Positions 1 to 5,738 of a stretch of 10,793 bases of DNA are shown here, piece by piece (position 1 is the first letter of the stretch; the number at the start of each line of letters is the position of its first letter). The position numbers and the translations under genes were made by a program. The stretch covers positions 1 to 10,793 of the forward strand of contig UQRS01000071.1 of the NCBI GenBank assembly GCA_900543525.1. The letters are read 5' to 3'. The notes under the pieces are model-generated. The model worked only from the letters and a program-made list of their open reading frames with translations, made no database searches and had not been told where the DNA came from. This stretch comes from an uncultured Oscillospiraceae bacterium (GTDB taxonomy: Bacteria; Bacillota; Clostridia; Oscillospirales; Acutalibacteraceae).

Positions 1-85
1 TAAAGAATAACGGGCGTTATATACAAATAATACCGCATTTCCTTTTGCAACCTGTACGGGATAAAATATCCGGCGCCATACACAT

Positions 86-114
86 GCATAGCGCCGCTTT
101 GCGGAGGCATACTA
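86..114 (+). promoter_or_regulatory. Candidate sigma-G/sigma-F (forespore) promoter of the spoVAF-like gene
   Basis: GCATA at 86-90 and CATACTA at 108-114 are separated by 17 bp. The published Bacillus sigma-G consensus is gHATR at -35 and CATnHTA at -10 with 17-18 bp between, so both elements match at every defined position. Transcription would start near 121, leaving a leader of about 28 nt with an AGAGG ribosome binding site at 133-137. The placement fits the family, because spoVA genes are transcribed in the forespore. A 6-bp inverted repeat (CGGCGC 71-76, GCGCCG 91-96) straddles the -35 and could be an operator, but that is only a guess. Confidence 0.6.
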
Positions 115-148
115 CCGGTAGGATTTCTTATGAGAGGATGGTACCCTT

Positions 149-1561
149 ATGCAGCTTACCGGCAGACAGGCAGAGGATCGGGAGATTATCCGCGGTCAGC
201 TTCATCCGGATGAAAGCTTTGACCTGGTTGCGAGAGATATTGTCATTGGCGAGCGGCCGGCCTCCTTCTACTTTGTGGACGGGTTTATGAAGGACGGCGT
301 GTTTGAGAAGGTTCTGCAGTTTTTGATCGGGCTGACGGCCGACCAGCTGCAAACCACGCCCGACATGGATCAGTTTGCCCAACGGTTTATGCCTTATGTA
401 GAGGCGGACGTCGAACCGGATGTGGACAAAATGATTACCGGGGTCCTTTCGGGGCAGACGCTGATTCTGATTGACGGGATGCCGGACGGCCTTCTGGTGG
501 ACGCGAGAACCTATCCCATGCGGGGGGTCGAGCCGCCCGAGAAGGAGAAGGTGCTCCGCGGCTCGCGCGACGGATTTGTAGAAACGCTGGTCATGAACAC
601 CGCCATGATTCGCCGCCGGATCCGGGACTGCGCCCTCCGGGTGCAGCACATGCAGGTCGGGGGCATGTCCAGGGTGGATGTCGCGCTGGTCTATATCGAC
701 GGTCTGGCGCACCCGCAGGAGGTGGAGAAGGTCCGCAAAAAGCTGCAGTCCATCCGGGTCGACAGCGTCTCCATGACGCAGGAGGCCATTTGTGAGGCGG
801 CGGTGGACTATCACTGGATCAATCCCTTCCCAAAGGTCAAGTTCAGCGAACGGCCCGATTACACCGCCGCCTGTGTGATGGAGGGACGGATCGCGGTGGT
901 GATAGATAACAGCCCGAGCGTGATGATCCTGCCGGTTTGCTTTGCGGATTTTATGAAGGAGGCCGACGATTATTATTTTCCGCCGCTTACCAGCAGCTAT
1001 CTGAAAATTGCCCGGATCCTGATCAGTCTGATGACCGTGTTTCTGCCCCCGATATTCCTCTATCTGCTGAATCACGAGGAGCTGATTCCTCCATCGTTTG
1101 AGTTTATCAAAATTGTCGAGCCGGTTGTCATGCCGGTTCTGGCACAGTTTTTGCTGCTTGAGCTGGTCATTGACACGCTGCGGCTGGCCTCTACCAATAC
1201 GCCGAACATGATGTCCAACGCGATGGGCATTATCGGCGGTCTGCTGCTGTCGGATTTCGCCATACAGTCGGGCTGGTTCGCGGCGGAGATCATCCTGTAT
1301 ATGGCCTTTGTCGCCATCTCCAGCTATGCGCAGCCCAGCTTTGAAATGGGGTACGCTTTTAAATTCTTCCGTGTGCTGATGCTGATTTTGACCCAGCTTT
1401 TTGGGCTGTGGGGCCTTTTGGGCGGGGCGATTCTCATGCTCATTTCCCTGATCTGCACCGAGACCTTTACCGGGAAGGGCTATTTTTACCCCATCATTCC
1501 CTTCAATGCCACCGATTTTCGAAAGATGTTTATCCGCCGGAAGCTGAAAAACAGCAAATAG
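149..1561 (+). CDS. spoVAF: SpoVAF-like spore germination protein (GerA family)
   Basis: A 470-residue membrane protein of the spore germinant-receptor A-subunit family, most like SpoVAF. SpoVAF sits in the inner spore membrane and is linked to ion release and amplification of the germination response. The soluble N-terminal half (about 1-280) carries the SpoVAF-type motifs DARTYPMRG (118-126) and RGSRDGFVET followed by NTAMIRRRIRD (137-160); classical GerA receptors instead have a GSKEGF-type motif here. The C-terminal half holds about five hydrophobic segments (roughly 286-307, 325-345, 355-372, 378-397, 405-437) and ends in a basic tail. Length is close to the roughly 490 residues of Bacillus SpoVAF. 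ATG 149 is the first start after an in-frame stop at 131-133 and has AGAGG 11 nt upstream. In Bacillus the gene belongs to the spoVA operon, but here it has its own forespore-type promoter and terminator, and no spoVA gene is visible nearby. An ordinary GerA subunit is the alternative reading. Confidence 0.8.
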   Translation: MQLTGRQAEDREIIRGQLHPDESFDLVARDIVIGERPASFYFVDGFMKDGVFEKVLQFLIGLTADQLQTTPDMDQFAQRFMPYVEADVEPDVDKMITGVLSGQTLILIDGMPDGLLVDARTYPMRGVEPPEKEKVLRGSRDGFVETLVMNTAMIRRRIRDCALRVQHMQVGGMSRVDVALVYIDGLAHPQEVEKVRKKLQSIRVDSVSMTQEAICEAAVDYHWINPFPKVKFSERPDYTAACVMEGRIAVVIDNSPSVMILPVCFADFMKEADDYYFPPLTSSYLKIARILISLMTVFLPPIFLYLLNHEELIPPSFEFIKIVEPVVMPVLAQFLLLELVIDTLRLASTNTPNMMSNAMGIIGGLLLSDFAIQSGWFAAEIILYMAFVAISSYAQPSFEMGYAFKFFRVLMLILTQLFGLWGLLGGAILMLISLICTETFTGKGYFYPIIPFNATDFRKMFIRRKLKNSK

Positions 1562-1641
1562 GTCTGGCACCAAACCGGCGCGGGTTCATAAACTGGTGAT
1601 AAGGGAGATAGGTTTGGTACCGCCTGCCCTTTTTATATAGA

Positions 1642-1681
1642 AAGGGGATACCGGTTTTTCGGTATCCCCTTCAGGTTTTTT
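1642..1681 (+). terminator. Intrinsic terminator between the convergent spoVAF-like and spoVB-like genes
   Basis: A perfect 12-bp stem pairs 1642-1653 (AAGGGGATACCG) with 1660-1671 (CGGTATCCCCTT) around a GTTTTT loop, followed by CAGG and a six-T run. It terminates the + strand gene about 80 bp after its stop. It also lies just beyond the stop of the - strand gene (1702). The same stem could stop that transcript, but no good T-run follows it on the - strand, so the reverse direction is less certain. Confidence 0.85.
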
Positions 1682-1701
1682 ATACGCGGCCTTTTTTGCT
1701 G

Positions 1702-3195
1702 CTACATTTTCCAAAGGATGCTGGGGCCGCCCCGCTTCCTGCAAAGCAGGAGGGTCAGCCCGAGGTAGACGCCGGCGGTTACAAAAATCCGGCCTCCGAG
1801 AGAGAGCCATCCGGCCGGGAGCGGGCGGCAGAGCAGCCGGGAGAGCCCGACGCCCGCGCCGGCCAGCATCAGCGGCAGAAAGACAAACCGCCAAAGCGGC
1901 AGCCGCAGTCCGGCCACCTTGAGCAGCCGGCGGATATTCATGGAGGAGGTAAAGATATTGCTGAAAATCATGATCCACAAAAAGCCGGTCATGCCATATT
2001 TCGGGACAAACAGAAAAATAGCCGCGATCCGCGCCGACGAGTCGATGACGTTATAGAGCAGGGAATGCTTTTGCTGGGTCAGACCTTTAAGGATTCCGTC
2101 GCAGACGCTTTCCAGATACATAAAAGGCACGATGGGCGCGAGCGCGACCATAATTTTTCCGACCCCCGCGCTGCCGTAGACCAGCAGGGCGATCTCCCCT
2201 CCGAAGCTCCAGAAAATGGCCATGATGGGGATGGAGGCGGTCAGGGTGATGCCGATCGCGCCGGCGGCGGCGCTTTTTACCTTCTGCCGGTTGCCGGAGG
2301 CTGCGGCTTCCGAAATCTCAGGGAGGAGAAGGGTGGACAGTGCCCCCAGGAAGGAGGCCGGGAAGAAAAGCAGCGGCATGGCCATGCCCTTGAGCATCCC
2401 GAACTCCGACACGGCCGCCTCCGGACTGGCGATCCCGGCCGCGAGGCAGGCGGGAATAATCATGTTTTCGGCCGAGTGGAGCAGGGTGGACAGGTACCGG
2501 CTGCCGGTGATCGGAGCGGAGGCGGCCACCATCTCCCTCCGATAGGAGGAGAGCCTTCCGCCGGCCGGCTTCTTGCGGATGGAAACCGACATGGAAATCA
2601 GGAAAAACAAAAAGGAGCAGAATTCTGCCACGCTGTCTCCGAACAGAACGGCGGCGCAGGCCGTCTCCAGATCGGCGCTGCCGAAAAGGGTCAGCAGGCC
2701 GACGATGACGCCGATGCGGACAAGCTGTTCAAAAATCTGCGCCGCGGAGGGGATGATGGTGTTGTGCTCAGCGATGAAATACCCGCGCATGCAGGCCGAC
2801 ATGCCCATAAACGGCAGGCTGAAGCAGAGAATTTTGAGGGAGAGGGCGGTTCTCGCGTCGGCGATCAGCAGGCCTGCAATGGCGTCGGCTCCAAAAAAGA
2901 AGGTGACGCCCGAAAGACTCAGCACACCGGCGGCCGCAAGCATGGCAAAAAGCAGCGGCCGCAGGCGGCTGCGGTCGTTTTGGATGGAGGATATTTTGGC
3001 TGTGACCGCCGCCGGGAGGCCGGATCCGGCCGCCGCCGCAAGGGTGTAGATCGAAAATACCAGCTGGTACAGTCCCATGCCTTCGGCGCCGAGCTGCGCC
3101 GCCATATAAATGCGGAAGAGAATGCCAATCCCCCGGATGATGAAGGAGGTCAGGGTGAGGGTGGCGGCATTTTTTAAAAACAACTTGTTTTTCAA
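1702..3195 (-). CDS. spoVB: SpoVB-like polysaccharide/lipid flippase (MOP superfamily)
   Basis: A 497-residue polytopic membrane protein of the polysaccharide transporter/SpoVB branch of the MOP (MATE-like) exporters. SpoVB is required for spore cortex formation and belongs to the family that flips lipid-linked precursors such as lipid II. The N-terminus shows the family signature: a basic start (KNKLFLKNA), a first membrane helix ending in FRIYMAAQ, then GAEGMGLYQLVFS (36-48). Alternating hydrophobic helices with short basic loops continue to the end. Length fits the family (Bacillus SpoVB is about 518 residues). The reading frame stays open far upstream, but the start chosen is TTG at 3195. 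It gives the expected N-terminus and has a perfect AAGGAGG (3203-3209 on the complement) 7 nt upstream. The gene is convergent with the spoVAF-like gene and divergent from pst. Sibling paralogues such as MurJ-like or YtgP-type flippases cannot be excluded by eye. Confidence 0.82.
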   Translation of the reverse strand: MKNKLFLKNAATLTLTSFIIRGIGILFRIYMAAQLGAEGMGLYQLVFSIYTLAAAAGSGLPAAVTAKISSIQNDRSRLRPLLFAMLAAAGVLSLSGVTFFFGADAIAGLLIADARTALSLKILCFSLPFMGMSACMRGYFIAEHNTIIPSAAQIFEQLVRIGVIVGLLTLFGSADLETACAAVLFGDSVAEFCSFLFFLISMSVSIRKKPAGGRLSSYRREMVAASAPITGSRYLSTLLHSAENMIIPACLAAGIASPEAAVSEFGMLKGMAMPLLFFPASFLGALSTLLLPEISEAAASGNRQKVKSAAAGAIGITLTASIPIMAIFWSFGGEIALLVYGSAGVGKIMVALAPIVPFMYLESVCDGILKGLTQQKHSLLYNVIDSSARIAAIFLFVPKYGMTGFLWIMIFSNIFTSSMNIRRLLKVAGLRLPLWRFVFLPLMLAGAGVGLSRLLCRPLPAGWLSLGGRIFVTAGVYLGLTLLLCRKRGGPSILWKM

Positions 3196-3202
3196 GGAGC
3201 GG

Positions 3203-3209
3203 CCTCCTT
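3203..3209 (-). promoter_or_regulatory. Strong ribosome binding site that fixes a TTG start for the spoVB-like gene
   Basis: On the - strand AAGGAGG lies 7 nt before TTG (3195-3193). No ATG or GTG in frame at a suitable distance gives a SpoVB-like N-terminus, and the open frame upstream (to 3510) contains no family sequence. This site therefore decides the start. Confidence 0.75.
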
Positions 3210-3394
3210 TTTTCGGTAAGATGTGCAGAATGGTTAAGGAAAGAGGCGTTTTGCTTACCGGAGCTTTTGGGGGATTTCCTTTCGCCCCGGGAGCTTTGCG
3301 AAAATTTGGTGCATCGGCATATGTGAGAAAAGCGGCGTTTGTCTCATATAAATATATCCGGCCGGGCGGGACAAATATGCCCCAAAGCTGCGCA

Positions 3395-3464
3395 TAATAA
3401 AAAATAAGCTGGCAGTTTGAAAAACTCTGTGCGTAGAGCAAGGATTCCGGCAAAAGATTTTTTG
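3395..3464. repeat. 70-bp direct repeat, copy 1
   Basis: Positions 3395-3464 repeat at 3483-3552, a period of 88 bp, with only two mismatches (3407 A versus T, 3420 A versus C). The unit is A+T-rich at both ends (TAATAAAAAATA on the left, GATTTTTTG on the right) and includes the weak stem CTCT-GTGCGT-AGAG. No gene family is recognisable in any frame. It lies in the divergent spoVB-pstS gap. Confidence 0.9.
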
Positions 3465-3482
3465 TTACTCCGCTTTGCTCCG

Positions 3483-3552
3483 TAATAAAAAATATGCTGG
3501 CAGTTTGCAAAACTCTGTGCGTAGAGCAAGGATTCCGGCAAAAGATTTTTTG
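3483..3552. repeat. 70-bp direct repeat, copy 2
   Basis: Second copy of the 70-bp unit (68 of 70 bases identical to copy 1). It is separated from copy 1 by an 18-bp spacer (3465-3482) that carries CGGAG twice on the complement. It ends 13 bp before the first TTTACA unit of the putative Pho box, so both repeats lie just upstream of the pst promoter. The function is unknown: a duplicated regulatory segment or a genome-wide interspersed repeat are both possible. Confidence 0.9.
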
Positions 3553-3565
3553 GAGGATGGCCGGC

Positions 3566-3605
3566 TTTACACCGATTTTACAAACCTTCTGTTCATGATT
3601 TTACA
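3566..3605 (+). promoter_or_regulatory. Candidate PhoP/PhoB box upstream of pstS
   Basis: TTTACA occurs at 3566-3571, 3577-3582 and 3600-3605, with a weaker TGTTCA at 3590-3595. The first two are exactly 11 bp apart, and the first to last unit spans about three 11-bp turns. Gram-positive PhoP boxes are direct repeats of TT(A/T)ACA-like hexamers at about 11-bp spacing, and the E. coli Pho box half-site is CTGTCAT (compare CTGTTCAT at 3589-3596). The array ends 9 bp upstream of a -10 element (3615-3620), the geometry expected when the activator replaces a -35. The likely binder is the response regulator encoded at 8165-8839. Confidence 0.6.
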
Positions 3606-3614
3606 AATACCGAT

Positions 3615-3620
3615 TATGAT
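3615..3620 (+). promoter_or_regulatory. Candidate -10 element of the pst operon promoter
   Basis: TATGAT at 3615-3620 lies 9 bp after the last TTTACA unit, and no good -35 stands at the 17-bp position. This is typical of Pho-activated promoters. Initiation would fall near 3627, leaving a short leader of about 20 nt. That leader contains the pstS ribosome binding site GAGGAG (3634-3639), 7 nt before the ATG. Confidence 0.5.
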
Positions 3621-3646
3621 AATGCCGGAAAGTGAGGAGAAAAAGT

Positions 3647-4564
3647 ATGAAAAAAATAACAGCAATTTTTCTGGTTATGGCCATGGTGTTTTGTTTGGCC
3701 GCATGTCAGAACGGCGGCGATACTGCTTCGACCGGGTCGGGAGCCGGCTCTGCCGGCAGTGCGGCCGGCACAAAATTTGACGCGACAAAGTCGATCACGG
3801 TAATCTCCCGTGAAGAGGGTTCGGGCACGCGGGACGCCTTTATCGAGCTGACCGGTGTGCAGACCAAGGACGCGGATGGGAAAAAGACCGATAACACCAC
3901 CGATGAGGCGGTCATCATCGACGGCACCCAGGCGGTCATGAGCAGCGTTGTCGGCAACGAGTACGCCATCGGGTACATTTCTCTCGGTTCGCTGAACAAC
4001 ACGGTCAAGGCTGTGAAGGTCGGCGGCGTGACGCCATCGGCGGCGGCGATCAAGGATGGCAGCTACGTCCTCTCCCGCCCCTTCAACATCGCAACCAAGG
4101 ACAACCTTTCGGCGGTTGCACAGGATTTTGTCGACTATATCTTAAGCACCGACGGACAAAAAATAGTCGCTGACGCCGGTTGCGTTACGCTGGATGGCGG
4201 CTCGGCCTATGCCGGGAGCAAGCCGTCGGGCAAAATCGTAGTGGCGGGCTCCTCTTCGGTCTCCCCCGTGATGGAGAAGCTGAAGGAGGCTTACCTCGCG
4301 GTAAACCCCAATGCGACGATTGAAATTCAGACCAACGACTCCTCCTCCGGCATCAATGCCGCGAAGGAAGGCACCTGCGACATCGGTATGGCCTCCCGTG
4401 CGCTGAAGGACAGCGAGAAGGAGACTCTGACCGAAACCAAAATTGCCATGGACGGAATCGCGGTTATCGTCCACAAGGACAATCCGACCGAAAACCTGAC
4501 AAAAGAGCAGATCGCCAAAATCTTCACAGGCGCGGCGGAAGCCTGGGACGAGATCGGCGGATAA
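3647..4564 (+). CDS. pstS: Phosphate-binding lipoprotein PstS, circularly permuted
   Basis: A 305-residue substrate-binding protein of the phosphate ABC transporter. The signal peptide ends in lipobox LAAC with Cys20, followed by a Gly/Ser/Ala-rich linker (21-48), so it should be anchored outside the membrane. Family motifs are all present but in swapped order. First comes the usual C-terminal part: SREEGSGTR (54-62, phosphate-binding Arg/Ser/Gly/Thr), GYISLGSL (109-116), RPFNIAT (144-150), and FVDYILSTDGQKIV (161-174). After a linker (181-195) comes the usual N-terminal part: GSSSVSPVMEKL (201-212), SSGINAA (233-239), DIGMASR (245-251), DGIAVIVHKDNP (269-280), and LTKEQIAKIFTG to WDEIGG (284-305). 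In ordinary PstS, WDEIGG-like sequence runs directly into SREEGSGTR, so the break lies exactly at that junction. No expected motif is missing. ATG 3647 is preferred to GTG 3632 because GAGGAG lies 7 nt before it and the signal peptide then starts MKK. Confidence 0.93.
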   Translation: MKKITAIFLVMAMVFCLAACQNGGDTASTGSGAGSAGSAAGTKFDATKSITVISREEGSGTRDAFIELTGVQTKDADGKKTDNTTDEAVIIDGTQAVMSSVVGNEYAIGYISLGSLNNTVKAVKVGGVTPSAAAIKDGSYVLSRPFNIATKDNLSAVAQDFVDYILSTDGQKIVADAGCVTLDGGSAYAGSKPSGKIVVAGSSSVSPVMEKLKEAYLAVNPNATIEIQTNDSSSGINAAKEGTCDIGMASRALKDSEKETLTETKIAMDGIAVIVHKDNPTENLTKEQIAKIFTGAAEAWDEIGG

Positions 4565-4630
4565 AGCCCTCCCAATCGCCGGTGGGAGAGGGGGAGAAGC
4601 CTCCCCGCGGCAAGCGGACATAAGGGCTTT
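4563..4630. repeat. Structured GC-rich element after pstS (multi-hairpin)
   Basis: AAAGCCCT (4563-4570, overlapping the pstS stop) pairs with AGGGCTTT (4623-4630) and encloses smaller stems: CTCCC/GGGAG (4569-4573 with 4584-4588, competing with the outer stem by two bases), GGGGAG/CTCCCC (4591-4596 with 4601-4606, loop AAGC), and CCGC/GCGG nearby. No T-run follows, so it is not a standard intrinsic terminator. It may protect the 3' end of pstS mRNA or be a dispersed REP-like repeat. Confidence 0.6.
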
Positions 4631-4716
4631 GCGCCCCCCCGCCGCATGCTGCAGAAGCGCCTCCTCCCCGCCGGTACATCATATTTTTTATACACAAAAG
4701 CGTAAGGCCGAAGCGT

Positions 4717-4801
4717 GGGCGATAGGAGAACCTGTCGCCCCGAAGCCGTATCCGGAAAAACCATCCGTCCCGCCGTATGAGGCGGTGCGCCGATTTTTCC
4801 G
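4717..4801. other. Further hairpins in the pstS-pstC gap
   Basis: The gap from 4565 to 4828 holds no gene I can recognise. Its second half folds strongly. GGGCGATAGG (4717-4726) pairs with CCTGTCGCCC (4731-4740) around an AGAA loop with one G-T wobble. CGGAAAAA (4753-4760) pairs with TTTTTCCG (4794-4801) around an inner CCGCC/GGCGG stem (4770-4774, 4781-4785). Together with the 4563-4630 element this looks like a composite insertion of repeat-type DNA inside the operon. An RNA processing or attenuation role that keeps PstS more abundant than the membrane subunits is an inference. Confidence 0.5.
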
Positions 4802-4828
4802 TTTCGGCGGCTCGATTTGTGTGAAGGG

Positions 4829-5701
4829 ATGAATGGTAGTTTGACAAAGCAGAAGTTTAAAGAAGGAGCCATGCGGCTGGTCTTTTTTATCGCGGCGCTG
4901 GCAAGCGTCCTCGCGGTGGCGCTGATCTGTGTTTTCCTGTTTGTCAGCGGCGTGCCGGCCATGGCGAAAATCGGACTTTTCAACTTTTTGGGCGGCACAA
5001 AGTGGGCGCCGACCGACACGCCGGCCAGCTATGGGATCCTTCCGATGATTCTCGGCAGTATTTATGTTACGGCGGGGGCGATTGTGGTCGGCGTGCCGCT
5101 GGGGCTTCTTGCCGCCATATACATGGCGCGGTTCTGTCCGCGGGGGATTTACCGGTTTTTAAAGCCTGCGGTCGGGCTTCTGGCCGGGATTCCGTCGGTG
5201 ATATACGGCTTTTTCGGCCTGACCCTGCTGGTGCCCTTTGTGCGGGAGCATTTCGGGGGCAACGGCAGCAGCATCCTGACCGCCTCGGTCCTGCTGGGGA
5301 TTATGATTCTGCCGACCATTATCGAGGTGAGCGAGTCGGCCATCCGCGCGGTGCCCGACAGCTATTATGAGGGGGCGCTGGCGCTCGGCGCGACCCATGA
5401 GCGGAGCGTCTTTTTCGCGACTCTTCCGGCCGCAAAATCGGGCATTCTGGCCGGCATCGTCCTCGGCATCGGCCGCGCCATCGGGGAGACCATGGCCGTC
5501 GTTATGGTGGCCGGCAACCAGCCCCGTATGCCCAAGGGGCTGCTGAAGGGGGTGCGCACCCTCACGGCCAACATCGTGCAGGAGATGGGCTACGCCGCCG
5601 ACCTCCACCGGGAGGCGCTGATCGCCACGGCGGTTGTGCTGTTTGTTTTTATCCTGATGATCAATCTGCTGCTGTCGGTGCTGCGGCGCAAGAAGGCCTG
5701 A
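4829..5701 (+). CDS. pstC: Phosphate ABC transporter permease PstC
   Basis: A 290-residue inner-membrane channel subunit that pairs with PstA to move phosphate delivered by PstS. Membrane segments are roughly 17-40, 70-99, 113-138, 148-168, 203-227 and 264-284. After the first segment comes FLGGTKWAPT (53-62), a common PstC motif. The cytoplasmic EAA loop that docks on PstB is EGALALGATHERSVFF (181-196) followed by LPAAKSGILAGIVLGIGRAIGET. The start is uncertain. ATG 4829 gives a normal N-terminus but has GAAGGG directly abutting it. TTG 4841 has that GAAGGG 12 nt away. TTG 4817 is an in-frame alternative. ATG 4871 has AAGGAG only 2 nt away and would cut into the conserved N-terminal segment. 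It is separated from pstS by a structured gap and followed by pstA after 37 bp. Confidence 0.93.
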   Translation: MNGSLTKQKFKEGAMRLVFFIAALASVLAVALICVFLFVSGVPAMAKIGLFNFLGGTKWAPTDTPASYGILPMILGSIYVTAGAIVVGVPLGLLAAIYMARFCPRGIYRFLKPAVGLLAGIPSVIYGFFGLTLLVPFVREHFGGNGSSILTASVLLGIMILPTIIEVSESAIRAVPDSYYEGALALGATHERSVFFATLPAAKSGILAGIVLGIGRAIGETMAVVMVAGNQPRMPKGLLKGVRTLTANIVQEMGYAADLHREALIATAVVLFVFILMINLLLSVLRRKKA

Positions 5702-5738
5702 ACCCTAAGTTTGGGCCGGAAAGGTATGGTTATATACT

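Noticed and set aside
128..1573. Long open frame on the - strand (481 codons) opposite the spoVAF-like gene
   Set aside because: It has biased, His/Arg/Gln-rich composition with no recognisable domain, and lies entirely antisense to a well-supported gene. GC-rich third positions create such mirror frames.
1696..3177. Long open frame on the + strand (493 codons) opposite the spoVB-like gene
   Set aside because: It is a low-complexity Gly/Arg/Gln-rich translation with no hydrophobic or domain pattern, and is antisense to a clear membrane protein.
3301..3360. A sporulation (sigma-E) promoter for the spoVB-like gene
   Set aside because: ATATATT- and CATAT-like elements exist on the - strand, but the spacing is about 27 bp instead of about 14, and the -10 match is poor.
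3557..3598. 13-codon leader ORF (ATG 3557) ahead of pstS
   Set aside because: GGAGG abuts the ATG with no spacing, and the ORF lies upstream of the inferred transcription start, over the Pho box.
4327..5019. - strand open frames across the pstS-pstC gap
   Set aside because: They run through the ends of pstS and pstC and through hairpin DNA, and have no recognisable family or ribosome binding site.
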